DNA of 45,217 bases, from assembly GCA_041396045.1 (NCBI GenBank), contig JAWKZI010000020.1:1-45217 (forward strand), given 5' to 3'. The number at the start of each line of letters is the position of its first letter. The stretch's first letter is position 1. The translations under genes were made by a program, and so were the position numbers. Under the pieces are notes generated by a model. The model ran no database searches. It was not told where the DNA came from and saw only the letters and a list, made by a program, of their open reading frames with translations. Source of the DNA: SHZI01 sp041396045 (GTDB lineage: Bacteria; Pseudomonadota; Gammaproteobacteria; Steroidobacterales; GCA-2729495). Of the stretch, positions 1 to 8,940 are shown one piece after another.

Positions 1-1
1 C

Positions 2-397
2 CGGCAATATGTGGAGGACGAGGCACGGTGTATTTACGAACTGGCAGAGCCTGAAATTGCCGTGTTTGATTTCGATTTGTACGTGTTGCCAGAGCATCGC
101 ATGGGAATCGCTTTCCTCGGGATATGGCACGGGGCCAGCAAATATCTGCATGATCGCGGAATTCGCTATACCTGCAGTCGTATGACGCGTTTCAATCTGG
201 CATCTCGCCGTGCTCATGCGCGACTGGGCTCAATGCGGATTGGCCGCGCGATTTTCTTCCAGGCGTGGCAGGTACAGCTATTACTTGCCACCATCTCACC
301 GTTCGTCGCGTTGACGTGGCACCCACGCCAATGTCCCCGGCTTATTCTGTCGACGGTCGGAATCGCGACACAGGGTGAGGGCAGGCCCGACTCATAG
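2..397 (+). CDS. GNAT-family acetyltransferase, C-terminal part (5' end outside window)
   Basis: The reading frame is open to the left edge, so only the C-terminal ~131 residues are present. The GTG at 11 is probably an internal valine. The stretch from about residue 20 reads like a GNAT C-terminal half: an acidic beta-strand (VFDFDLYVLPEHRMGIAF), then R-x-N-x-A-S-R-R-A-H-A-R-L-G, where GNAT proteins carry the N-x-x-S-x-x-x-x-x-x-x-x-G element near the acetyl-CoA end. Such proteins are common in exopolysaccharide loci, where they would acylate a sugar or lipid-linked intermediate; the substrate here is not visible. The stop at 395-397 overlaps the 3' end of the convergent glycosyltransferase by a few bases. 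Family assignment is by pattern only. Confidence 0.6.
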   Translation, partial: RQYVEDEARCIYELAEPEIAVFDFDLYVLPEHRMGIAFLGIWHGASKYLHDRGIRYTCSRMTRFNLASRRAHARLGSMRIGRAIFFQAWQVQLLLATISPFVALTWHPRQCPRLILSTVGIATQGEGRPDS

Positions 398-1647
398 TGT
401 TGCCAATGCATCGGCAAGTTCCGCGGTTCGGAACTTGCGCGACAATCGGGCTACGGATGCTTTGTCCGGAAGCGTGGCATTCCCTGCGCGAAGTCTTGGC
501 AAGGTTGTCGTCAGCATTTCAAAAATGGAATCTTCACTTTCCAGGGTGGCGATACTGTCGATGCCCATTGAAGTGAGCAGTTGGCCGGTGTCGCCAAGTG
601 GACTGGTAAATGCAAGTATCGGTCGGTCCGCATAAAGGCATTCATAGGCCTTGGCTGGTATCTGGCCATCACAGTTGCTGGCCTGAAAAATCAACAAGGC
701 GTCAGCAGCCAGAGCTTCCTCTATGGCGTCTGCATAGGGTATGGGTGGTGCCAGTATCACAAGGTCATTCAATCGGTGCTGTGCAATCAGTGGCTCATAT
801 ACCTGATCATGACCGGTTGCTCGAAATACAATTCTCAGGTCTCGAAGCAGCTCAGGGTTTGAATCTCTGATTCTCGACAATGCCTTGAAGAAGGGTCGGG
901 GATCCCGCTCGCTCGGATAGAGTTGCCCACTGTGCAGCAGCGTTAGCGGGTTGGCGGAGGTGATTTCGCTGCACCGCCGTTGCCGATAAGTATTGGAATC
1001 AAAGTCCGCAGGAAATGTCTCTGGATCGAACCCGTTGGGAATTAGCAGGAGTTTTTCGGTTGCCAATAGTCCATAACGCTCGCGATACAGGGTGGCGGTT
1101 CCCGGTGTCGTAACCAGTACGCGCTGGGCATGGCGGAACACGCGCTCCTCGATCCATCGGTAGGCCCTGCGGACGCGAGGGTCGGCCGGATAAGTGATTT
1201 GATCCATTGGATCCCGCAGATCGGCAATCCACGGTATGCCGGTCAGACGATGCAACGCAAGTGCTACCACATGCGCCGAAGCGATGGGGAAAGTCGAAAG
1301 CAATGCATCAGGTCTGGCCCGCCTTATGCTGATAAGCGCGCGCAAGATTGCCGATGGTATCCAGCTCTGCCAGCGGTCCGGTATCGCCAGGAAGTCGAAG
1401 TAGCGGCCTTTTATTGACAGATCCCGGGCTGCGTCAGGCGCTGGTGCTCGAAGAACGAGTTACGTCAGGAATCAGACGGTCATTCTCTTCGGCGGTGTCC
1501 GCGTATACGTTGGGTGGTAAAGGACGGTCGTCTGCCAGCCGAACTCCCCCAGAAGTATTTTGCAAACGCCAGCGTCCGCTGAAATCCGCTGCTGCCGCGG
1601 ATGGGCGGAAAATGAAACGCAATCAGTAACAAACGCTTGGATTGCAT
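392..1647 (-). CDS. Glycosyltransferase family 4 protein, interrupted by about three frameshifts near the N terminus
   Basis: A GT-B glycosyltransferase that would transfer an activated sugar to the growing lipid-linked glycan at the cytoplasmic face of the membrane. The start is ATG at 1647, giving M-Q-S-K-R-L-L-L-I-A-F-H-F-P-P; a G-S-S-G-F-Q-R-T element typical of the donor-side GT4 N terminus follows. The protein then continues in other frames (…FGWQTTVL…, …YADTAEENDRLIPD…, …RAPAPDAARDLSIKGRYFDF…) before the long uninterrupted frame from about 1435 down to 392. Conserved pieces are IADLRDP, VTTPG, IPNGFD and the C-terminal P-A-K-A-Y-E-C-L, corresponding to the GT4 E-x7-E region. Shifts lie near 1560, 1510 and 1455. 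The gene starts 4 bp after the TPR gene stop on the same strand. No in-frame nonsense substitution is needed to explain the break, so sequencing indels are likely. Confidence 0.75.
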
Positions 1648-1651
1648 TCTG

Positions 1652-2378
1652 TCAGTCGATTGGATGGCCAGCGGCGCGGTTTGTTGCGGAGGCCGGATGG
1701 CGGGTACCACAACTCATGAGCCAGGCAGCATAGGTTTTGGCAGATTCAGTAGTCCTTGAGATGGACCAGTGTGAGCCCGAGGAAATAGTTGATTTTCGGG
1801 GATTTCCCCTCTGTCGCATTATTACCCTGCAGAAGAATATCCCGTGCTTCAGCCCAATCGCCGTGGTCCTGTAGCACCAGTGCCTTACCCTGGTAACCAC
1901 CCGGGTAGTCTGGATGCGTTTGAATTGCGATGTCGTAAAACCTGTCAGCTTCCGGGTAGTCCTTCTGTGCCGCGCAACAGTGCCCAGTGCCAGCAATCTC
2001 GGCAAATATCGGGCGGTTGGAATCTACGCGCTCAAAGGTAAAAAGACTCTCGTTTCGTGCGGTTTTCAGATCATAGTCATGTTGGCGGGGGTCCGTTTCA
2101 ACCATGGCCCGCTGTAGCCAGATCAAGCCGAAACAATGATGGTGAATAGATCTGTTAGCCGTCCAAGGCGCTGTTTCCACAGATCTACGGTCGCCATTCG
2201 GCATCATCCGCGAATACTCCGCCTTGCCACGCTCGGAAACCGTGACCCGAATCGTGCCTGTGGCAGTATTCGGCAAGGTCCAGAACTCGGATTGTGTGGG
2301 CCAGAACTCGACGTCGGCGCGCGGGGCGGTGTGCAGGATGCACATCAGGCATGCGGATAATGTGGCTTGCCTGATCAT
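1652..2378 (-). CDS. Tetratricopeptide-repeat protein of the exopolysaccharide locus (frameshifted)
   Basis: The start ATG at 2378 follows a GGGGG tract 5 bases upstream and gives a probable signal peptide (M-I-R-Q-A-T-L-S-A-C-L-M-C-I-L-H-T-A-P-R-A, cut before DVEFWPTQ). The middle is continuous: an HHHCFGLIWLQRAMVETDPR segment, then TPR-like helices (YPEADRFYDIAIQTHPDYPGGYQGKALVLQDHGDWAEAR). At its C terminus the frame breaks three times within 100 bp: LKDY, ESAKTYAA, HELWYPPSGLRNK and RAAGHPID lie in three alternating frames, and the real stop is at 1652. A further shift is likely near 2260, in the E-Y-C-H region. TPR proteins of this kind accompany the ligase-like polymerase in exosortase loci and presumably scaffold assembly in the periplasm. 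The role is inferred from position. Confidence 0.65.
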
Positions 2379-2431
2379 AAGAACCCCCGCTTCCCCTTGG
2401 CCCAGTGAATTTTGCCCGGATGCCCGGGTTT

Positions 2432-3687
2432 TCACGGTGCTGGTTTCAATTCTGATGCAGGACTGCGAGACAGGCAGGCGAAAACAGCCAGTAAAATGAT
2501 GCTCAGATCATGCGCTGCCTTCAGGTAGTCAACAAACAGTCCGGCCACCAGGACCGATAGCATTGCGCCTGCAACAGCAGCCTGAATGGGCCCGAGTTCT
2601 GCATACTTCTCGTCTAATGTGACTGTATGCAATCTGGTGCAGGTTCTATACAGCCAGTTAGCAGGGCGATGAATAGAACTGCTCCTGGGACGCCCTGCTC
2701 GACGAGCAAGGTCAGAAAGGTGTTATGCGATGAGCGCTCTGCCACGACGCCAGCACCGTCTCGCGACGGGTACTTGGCATCGAGATAGCGAGGGCTGAGA
2801 ACCGCCGTGCCGCGATGTCCCGTTCCCAGCGGATAGGCAAGGAACATCTTCCACTGCACGGCGATCAACTCCAGCCGGGTCTCAGCACTCTGATCGCGTT
2901 CAGCGGCATTCTCGGTTGGACCGAAAATCGTATCAATACGCTCCCAGTAATTTGCTGGCGCCATTCGTAAGAGCACCACTTCCAAGCAGGATGCCGAGGA
3001 CATGCAGTACTTTCGATACTGCTTGTGACTGAGATAGATTAGCCCCAGGCCGCCGACAATGCAGAAATGCTCCACGACTCTGAGTTTGAAGGATGGCGTT
3101 CACGATCAGCGGTGCCGAAACGGCGCGATTGCGCGTGTCCACCGATTACGGATGAGCGATGCTGAAGAAAAAGTACGGCACCAAGGTGCATGCCGAGGCA
3201 TTTGCTTCGTCGTGCCGGTCCACCAACACTTTCCAGGCGGCCGCCGCTATCTGCGTGGAACAGGCCAGCCGGATACGCTGCATCCGAAGATTATTCGCAA
3301 CTGCAGGGAAGCCGTTACGCGCCTCGCTGTCCAGAAGTTTACATCAGGTAGAACAACACCAGATGCTTGGTAAACAGCACCGACAATGTCATTTGGTCAG
3401 TGCTACTTAACGCCCTGGGTTTTGTATCCATATCAGATGGTTAGCGCGATAAGGATCCTCGCAGCGCCGTGTCCTTCCGGTCGGTCTGCATCATTTGATC
3501 TCATCAAAACGGTGGCAATGGTAACGCCAACCGCAACGATAACGCGGGTCAGGCAGATCATGTCACAACGATCAACGGTTTGATAAAATTCCGCTATACG
3601 CGTAAGCCCCCAGATTGGGCTGCGTACCAGCGCCACCAGCAAAGCGGTCAGGAAGCAGGCTGCAAATATGATCGATGTAAGGGACAC
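2432..3687 (-). CDS. O-antigen ligase / polymerase-like multi-spanning membrane protein (heavily frameshifted)
   Basis: Fragments in all three minus frames line up as one Wzy_C-type polymerase/ligase. The N-terminal membrane segment starts at ATG 3687 (M-S-L-T-S-I-I-F-A-A-C-F-L-T-A-L-L-V-A-L-V-R). A stretch resembling DDANA-G-M-H-L-G-V-L-F-F lies near 3210-3180. The periplasmic hallmark T-Q-S-R-G-A-F-L is at about 3080, followed by a long loop that ends in S-S-H-N-T-F-L-T-L-L-V-E-Q-G-V-P-G-A (about 2720-2690) and C-terminal helices to the stop at 2432. The S-R-G-x-x and S-H-N-x-x-L pair is diagnostic for the O-antigen ligase superfamily. Such enzymes polymerise or transfer lipid-linked glycan in the periplasm; in exosortase loci they are the probable polymerase. 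About six to eight indels separate the pieces. Either the gene is dead or the sequence is poor here; the residue conservation favours poor sequence. Confidence 0.7.
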
Positions 3688-3858
3688 GATTGGACCGTTT
3701 TAGTGAGGCCTGGCTGCGCGGCTATAAGATCCACAAGATCCGGACATTTTAGGCCAGATAGATCGGAATAATCGATTCAGCCGTTCTCAAAGTGGAATTG
3801 CCCCGGTTTTCGACCGAGAGAATGGCGGATCCAACACCATTCAGCGACCATTACCGAC

Positions 3859-4822
3859 TATGCGCAATTTGCTCTTTAGAGGTGCACTGCGGCTTACAGC
3901 GATGTCTGGACGTCCAGGAACTCTGCGTTCGCTACCTACCACACCACCGGGTCTTGCCGGGACCTGACCCGTTGTTGCCGTCAGAGCCGGATGTGCAGCT
4001 ATTCAAGACTCAACTCCAGTTTCTGGCAGCCCACACATGGCTGTTCTGCTCAGTGAGGCATTGCAGCGTCTCGCCGCGGGCACCCTGCCACCTTGCGCCG
4101 TCAGCATCACCTTCGACGACGGCTATGCCAACAACCTGCACCACGCACTTCCGGTTCTGGAATCCCTGAGCGTGCCTGCCACCGTGTTTGTTGCCACGGG
4201 ATACCTGGATGGTGGCTGCATGTTCAACGATGGGGTGATTGAGGTTATTCGTGGCTGCGGGCAGGCACAACTGGATCTGAGCAGCCTGGGGCTCGGCACT
4301 TGCAGCCTTGCCTCCGATGAGGAACGCCGGTCGGCAATTGCATCACTGTTGGGCGAACTCAAGTACCGCCCTCTGGCTGAACGCACTGAGTTGGTGGCCA
4401 GGATGGCCGATCTTGCCGGGGTGCAGGTGCCCCGGGATCTGATGCTGACCTCGGCAGAAGTTAAAGTTCTGCATCAGCGCGGCATCGAAATCGGAGGCCA
4501 CACGGTCCATCACCCGATACTGACCCGGCTTGCCCCGGATGAAGCGCAACGTGAGATTGCCGATGGTGCTGCCCGACTCGAGGCGATCACGGGTACGCGA
4601 CCCAGATTGTTTGCCTATCCCAATGGCCAACCCGGACGGGACTTCGGGCCGGAGCATGCCGCAATGGTCCGCGATGCCGGCTTCAGCCATGCGCTGACGA
4701 CGCAAGCCGGTTTGGGCCGGCAGGGCACTGACCCTTACCAGATTCCACGCATCACACTCTGGAGCCGGACGGCCCCACGACTGGCGGTGAACCTGATGCG
4801 ACTCTACGCCAGGTCAGGTTAA
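3859..4822 (+). CDS. Polysaccharide deacetylase (NodB/CE4 fold), N-terminal region frameshifted
   Basis: Divalent-metal-dependent N-deacetylase of the CE4 family, acting on N-acetylated sugars of the glycan or its precursor. The clean frame from 4037 contains motif 1, S-I-T-F-D-D-G-Y (catalytic base and metal Asp), motif 2, G-G-H-T-V-H-H-P (zinc-binding histidines), and P-R-L-F-A-Y-P-N-G (motif 3-like). The likely true start is ATG at 3859 (M-R-N-L-L-F-R-G-A-L-R-L). From there the protein reads Y-S-D-V-W-T-S-R-N-S-A-F-A-T-Y-H, then R-V-L-P-G-P-D-P-L-L-P-S-E-P-D-V-Q-L-F, then joins the long frame near 4035, so two or three indels lie between 3890 and 4035. It ends 5 bp before the stop of the convergent asparagine-synthase-like gene. 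It differs from the exosortase-type deacetylase at 18989. Confidence 0.8.
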
Positions 4823-4827
4823 GCGGG

Positions 4828-6591
4828 TCACCAGGCTGAAACGCGATGCGCCGTCAGCCACTGCTCCAGCATAACCAGGTCGTAGATCACATAGCCGTAG
4901 TACGAGGCATGTCCTGCCTGATGTTCCTGCATCACCTCGTCCAGGAATTCAGGGCGAATGATGCGGCGTGACTTCAGTGCGTCCAGGCTGGACAGCACCA
5001 GTTCGCGCAGGCCCGGGTCGTTCTTCAGCCACAGCCCGAAGGGCAGGCCGAATCCATGCTTTTCCTTGTCCAGAATTTCGTCCGGCAGGAATCCACGCAG
5101 CGCTTGCTTGTAAAACGGTCGTAGCCGCTGACCGTCAACTTTGGCCTTCGGTGGCAGCTTCAGAGAGAAATCGATGAGGTCGGTATCCAGCATCGGGTAG
5201 CTGACATCGACGCCAGCCATGGCACAGGCGCCATTGACCTTGCGCAGATCGTTATCGGCCACCACGAACTGCCAGTCGAAGTACAGCAGCCGGTCCAGCA
5301 TGTGATCCATGTCGGGCTCCTGGTAGACCGGTGTCATGACATCGTCGGGGTGGTCTACGTGAATCGATGCCAGAAAATCCGGATCCCAGACCCGCTCTGC
5401 CGGCGTCCTGAACATGAAATCCCAGGACTTCAGGCGTTGTGGCAATGGAATGCGGGCCTGGGCTATATAGCTGCGCAGTTTGCCAATCGGGAAGGGGGCA
5501 TTTTCCGGCAGCACGCGCAGCAGCAGGCCTTCACAGATCAGTGACCGGACTACACCGGGCAGCCGGTAGTAATGCTGAAAAATATTCTGACGGCTGTAGT
5601 GTTTGTTGCCGCCGAATAACTCGTCGCCGCCGTCGCCGCCGAGCAGATGGGTGATGCCGTGTTCCCGTGCGACACGCGCGCACCAGTAGGCGGCCACTGC
5701 GGAGGAGTTGCCAAAGGGCTCGTCGAAGGCTGCCGCCAGGGCCGGTATGGATTCGGTCACATTGGCCGGCGTCACCTCAATCTCAACACTCTCCGCACCG
5801 TAGCGCTGTACGGCAAGGCGGGCATAACCGAGTTCGTTATATTCCTCGGCCTCGAAGCCCACTGAAAAGGTCCGTGCTCGTTCGGTGCTGACATCGGCCA
5901 GCATGCCCACGACTGTTGAACTGTCCAGGCCACCACTCAGAAAGGCACCCACTTCTCCGCCAGTGCCGATAGCGCGTTTTACACTGGTCCGCAGTATTTC
6001 CTGCATCTCTTCGTGCAGGTTGGTACTCGCCACGGCACGCGGATCGGCAAACTTCGGCTGCCAATAGTTCTTGACGGTGCTACGACCTTGTTCATGCACC
6101 AGGCAATGGGCGGGGCGCAGCTTCTCAACGCCGATATACGCTGAACCCGGGCTGGGAACCATGTGGAAATGGAGATAGTCGAACAGTGCCTGGCGCGAGA
6201 CTCCGGCGGCGATGGCCGGGTGGCGCGCCACGTCAGCCGTCGAGGTGCCAAACACCAGTCGGCCATCTGGCGTGCGTGCCCAGGCCAGTTCGCCGACGCC
6301 CATGCGGTCGATCCCCAGGACCACGCGTTGTTCCGCGCGATCAACGATAGCGACGGCAAAATGGCCTCGGGCGGACGTGAACAGATGCGGACCCAGAGTG
6401 CGGTAGGCTCTGAACACGGCCTGGGCCAGGCCCTCAAACGTGCTGGCTGGCCCCTCGGCGGTGCCCCAGTACGGACGGCCACTGATCATGACCTGCACGC
6501 CGTTTAATTGGGAATAGCGTCCTTGCGCTGTCTGTGGAGCCTGCCTATCCTCTGCGCGGTTCGGCGGGAAAATATCTAGAAATCTGGACAT
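4828..6591 (-). CDS. Asparagine synthase-like amidotransferase lacking the N-terminal nucleophile cysteine
   Basis: 587 residues from ATG 6591 (M-S-R-F-L-D-I-F-P-P). This start was chosen because upstream codons look non-coding and run into the divergent promoter region. The C-terminal two thirds form an asparagine-synthetase ATP-pyrophosphatase domain: P-loop A-F-L-S-G-G-L-D-S-S-T-V-V, then L-G-G-D-G-G-D-E-L-F-G-G and E-K-H-G-F-G-L-P-F. The N-terminal ~200 residues resemble a class II glutaminase fold (H-F-A-V-A-I-V-D, R-M-G-V-G-E-L), but the protein does not start M-C-G. It therefore lacks the catalytic Cys2 and cannot hydrolyse glutamine by the usual route. It may use free ammonia, another nucleophile or an amino group carried by the nearby ACP. 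It diverges from the GT2 gene with 55 bp between starts. Confidence 0.85.
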   Translation of the reverse strand: MSRFLDIFPPNRAEDRQAPQTAQGRYSQLNGVQVMISGRPYWGTAEGPASTFEGLAQAVFRAYRTLGPHLFTSARGHFAVAIVDRAEQRVVLGIDRMGVGELAWARTPDGRLVFGTSTADVARHPAIAAGVSRQALFDYLHFHMVPSPGSAYIGVEKLRPAHCLVHEQGRSTVKNYWQPKFADPRAVASTNLHEEMQEILRTSVKRAIGTGGEVGAFLSGGLDSSTVVGMLADVSTERARTFSVGFEAEEYNELGYARLAVQRYGAESVEIEVTPANVTESIPALAAAFDEPFGNSSAVAAYWCARVAREHGITHLLGGDGGDELFGGNKHYSRQNIFQHYYRLPGVVRSLICEGLLLRVLPENAPFPIGKLRSYIAQARIPLPQRLKSWDFMFRTPAERVWDPDFLASIHVDHPDDVMTPVYQEPDMDHMLDRLLYFDWQFVVADNDLRKVNGACAMAGVDVSYPMLDTDLIDFSLKLPPKAKVDGQRLRPFYKQALRGFLPDEILDKEKHGFGLPFGLWLKNDPGLRELVLSSLDALKSRRIIRPEFLDEVMQEHQAGHASYYGYVIYDLVMLEQWLTAHRVSAW

Positions 6592-6646
6592 AAGCGTGCA
6601 TTCTTGAGCATGCGCACTAGAGTGTCCACCACAGGAACCGGATACC

Positions 6647-7828
6647 GTGACTTTGGTTGTTATTACATTTTGGATTGGCCTTGCTCTACTCGTGTGGGTG
6701 TATGCGCTGTACCCCGGGTTGCTGTGGTTGCTCCGTGCCATCGGCGTACGGCGGCCGGTACGTGGCCGCGCGGTCGAACCGCGGGTAACGCTGATTGTGT
6801 CGGCCTACAACGAGCGTCAGGTGATCAGCGCCAAGCTCGACAATTGCCTGCGTCTGGACTACCCGCGGGATTGTCTTGAGGTCATCGTTGTGTCGGATGC
6901 CTCCAGTGATGGCACCGACGAGATCGTGACCGCAGCGGGTCCACCAGTACGCTTGCTGCGCATGGCATCCCGCGGCGGCAAGACCGTCGGACTGAATGCG
7001 GCTCTGGCGGCGGCGCAGGGCGAGATCGTGGTTTTCTCCGACGCCAATGCCATGTATGAGCGGCAGGCACTGCGTACCTTGGTGCAGAATTTTGCCGACC
7101 CGCGCGTGGGTGCAGTTACCGGTGAATCGCGCTACGAAATCGGTACCGACGATGCATCGACAGAAAGCGAAGGTGCCTACTGGTCCTATGAAATCTGGAT
7201 CAAGGCACTGGAGAGCAACCTGGGCTCGGTCGTGGGTGGTGACGGTGCCATATACGCGATACGTCGTAGCCTGTATCGCGAACTGGCGCCTGGCGACCTG
7301 TCGGATTTCGTGAATCCGCTGCAAATTGTTGCCCAGGGTTACCGGAATATCTACGAACCCAAGGCAATTTCCTGGGAAGGTGGTGCTGAAGGCTACGGCG
7401 CTGAATTTCGTCGCAAGGTCCGCATCGTGAATCGTGCCTGGCGCGCCACCTTCAAGATGAAGGCTCTGCTCAATCCCTTCCGTTCCGGATTCTTTGCCCT
7501 GCAGTTTCTGTCCCACAAGGTTTTGCGCTGGCTGGTGCCGTGGGTCATGCTCGTCGTGCTGGTCAGCAATATGCTGATTGCGGCCGCATCGCCGCTCTAC
7601 CTTTTGCTGTTCATTGGCCAGTTGGGTTTTTACGGCCTGGCGCTGGTCGGCTGGCTGCTCGCCGGCCGGGGCGGCCCACTGGCCCGGTTCACTACCATCC
7701 CGTATTATTTCTGTCTGGTCAATCTGGCGAGTCTGGTAGCCTTGGTCGAAGTATTCAGGGGCAAGGAATACCGAACCTGGTCCAGTTCCCGGCCGGATGC
7801 CCCATCCCTAGGAAGTCCCCATGTCTGA
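6647..7828 (+). CDS. Membrane glycosyltransferase family 2
   Basis: Inverting GT-A glycosyltransferase of 393 residues, processive or single-addition, at the inner membrane. The GTG start at 6647 directly opens an N-terminal membrane helix (V-V-I-T-F-W-I-G-L-A-L-L-V-W-V-Y-A-L-Y). The catalytic domain follows: V-T-L-I-V-S-A-Y-N-E, I-V-V-S-D-A-S-S-D-G-T, the D-A-N acidic metal-binding site (V-V-F-S-D-A-N-A), and G-G-D-G-A-I-Y-A, resembling the acceptor-side Gly-Asp motif. The expected QxxRW of processive synthases is replaced by R-I-V-N-R-A-W-R. Three C-terminal membrane segments (about residues 275-365) follow. The stop overlaps the ATG of the acyl carrier protein gene by 8 bases, so the two are probably translationally coupled. 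Confidence 0.9.
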   Translation: MTLVVITFWIGLALLVWVYALYPGLLWLLRAIGVRRPVRGRAVEPRVTLIVSAYNERQVISAKLDNCLRLDYPRDCLEVIVVSDASSDGTDEIVTAAGPPVRLLRMASRGGKTVGLNAALAAAQGEIVVFSDANAMYERQALRTLVQNFADPRVGAVTGESRYEIGTDDASTESEGAYWSYEIWIKALESNLGSVVGGDGAIYAIRRSLYRELAPGDLSDFVNPLQIVAQGYRNIYEPKAISWEGGAEGYGAEFRRKVRIVNRAWRATFKMKALLNPFRSGFFALQFLSHKVLRWLVPWVMLVVLVSNMLIAAASPLYLLLFIGQLGFYGLALVGWLLAGRGGPLARFTTIPYYFCLVNLASLVALVEVFRGKEYRTWSSSRPDAPSLGSPHV

Positions 7829-8070
7829 GCTTGCCGCTGTCCGCGATATTCTGCGCAATACCTTGCAATTGGGCCCACGTGCCGACACTTTCGACGCATC
7901 GACGCCCGCTGCTCGGCCACGTTGCGGAGCTGGATTCGATGGCCGTTGTCGCCGTCCTGACGGCGATGGAGGAACACTACGGTATCGCGGTTGACGACGG
8001 TGATCTGTCGGCCGAGGTCTTCGATACGGTCGGATCGCTCACCATCTTTGTCGAGAGCAAGATCGGCTGA
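7821..8070 (+). CDS. Acyl carrier protein, exosortase A-associated (one-base frameshift)
   Basis: A small phosphopantetheine carrier of about 82 residues. ATG 7821 gives M-S-E-L-A-A-V-R-D-I-L-R-N-T-L-Q-L and continues to D-A-S-T-P. One extra C near 7902-7905 (GCCCG where GCCG would keep frame) then shifts the frame, and the protein resumes as L-L-G-H-V-A-E-L-D-S-M-A-V-V. The serine of E-L-D-S-M is the phosphopantetheine attachment site. The tail ends V-G-S-L-T-I-F-V-E-S-K-I-G. ACPs occur next to the acyl-CoA ligase, PLP decarboxylase and hydrolases in exosortase-A loci; the cargo is not known. The gene overlaps the GT2 stop and abuts hydrolase 2 (stop 8068-8070, next ATG 8071). Confidence 0.8.
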
Positions 8071-8940
8071 ATGCCGACGACTCAGACGCCAACCAGTCTC
8101 CAAGGCTTCTTTCTGGCGTCGCCCGATGGCGACCTGTGGATCACTCGCTGGCAGCCGCCGACGCCGGCTCGTGCCAGTGTGCTGGTTGTGCCTGCCTTTG
8201 CCGAGGAAATGAACAAGTGCCGGACCATGCAGGCCATGCTTGGCCGCAGCCTGGCTCAACTTGGCATTCAGACCATCGCCGTTGACCTGTTCGGCACCGG
8301 CGACAGCGCAGGCGAGTTTCGGGACGCACGGCTGGCGCACTGGCAGGATAATCTGAATCGCGTGGCTGACTGGGCCGCGGCGAGTGGCGCGCCCGTTGCC
8401 GGGTTGTTGGGTATGCGCTTTGGTGCTGCTCTGGCATTGAACCTGGCCACTATGCGGCAGCAAGCGTTGCGGCTGGCCTTGTGGCAGCCAATCGTTTCCG
8501 GTGACCTCCTCATCAAGCAGTTTCTGCGCCTCCGCGTCGCGGGTGGCCTTTTAGCAGGTGGTGGTTCGGAAACGGTAGTGTCCCTGTCAGCAGACCTGGC
8601 AGCCGGCACAACGCTGGAGGTGGCGGGCTACGAATTGAGCGCGGATCTGGCCCAGGATCTGCAGACCATGGAACTGCGCGCATGCACGCCACCGGATGGC
8701 ACCGCGATAGCCTGGTTCGAAGTACGTGCCGGGGACGCGCTATCGAAGGTCGGCAGCGACAGTCTGCGCGACTGGGCTGCTGCAGGTCTTGAAACACAGA
8801 GCGGAGTGCTGGCTGGCGACACCTTCTGGAATACCGTCGAGTTGACCAGTTGTCCGGCACTTGTTGAGCGTACAGCAGAATTTTTCGCAGCGGCTGCGCC
8901 CAGGCCCGAGCCTGACCGCTTGCGAGCGGACGACCCGTGA
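8071..8940 (+). CDS. Hydrolase 2, exosortase A system-associated (alpha/beta fold, TIGR03101-like)
   Basis: 289 residues, alpha/beta-hydrolase superfamily. The family signature P-A-F-A-E-E-M-N-K is at about residues 47-55 and is followed by D-L-F-G-T-G-D-S-A-G. At the nucleophile elbow the sequence is L-G-M-R-F-G-A, with arginine where serine hydrolases have the nucleophile of G-x-S-x-G. No obvious Ser, Cys or Asp nucleophile is present at that site, so catalysis may be lost or altered and the protein may only bind an acyl or glycan ligand. The gene is translationally coupled to the ACP upstream (no gap) and to hydrolase 1 downstream (TGATG overlap), which supports a shared acyl-handling step. 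The assignment rests on the signature and the gene order. Confidence 0.85.
   Translation: MPTTQTPTSLQGFFLASPDGDLWITRWQPPTPARASVLVVPAFAEEMNKCRTMQAMLGRSLAQLGIQTIAVDLFGTGDSAGEFRDARLAHWQDNLNRVADWAAASGAPVAGLLGMRFGAALALNLATMRQQALRLALWQPIVSGDLLIKQFLRLRVAGGLLAGGGSETVVSLSADLAAGTTLEVAGYELSADLAQDLQTMELRACTPPDGTAIAWFEVRAGDALSKVGSDSLRDWAAAGLETQSGVLAGDTFWNTVELTSCPALVERTAEFFAAAAPRPEPDRLRADDP

Noticed and set aside
7895..7910. Programmed ribosomal frameshift in the ACP
   Set aside because: No slippery heptamer or stimulatory structure was seen; a single extra C explains it, in line with indels elsewhere.
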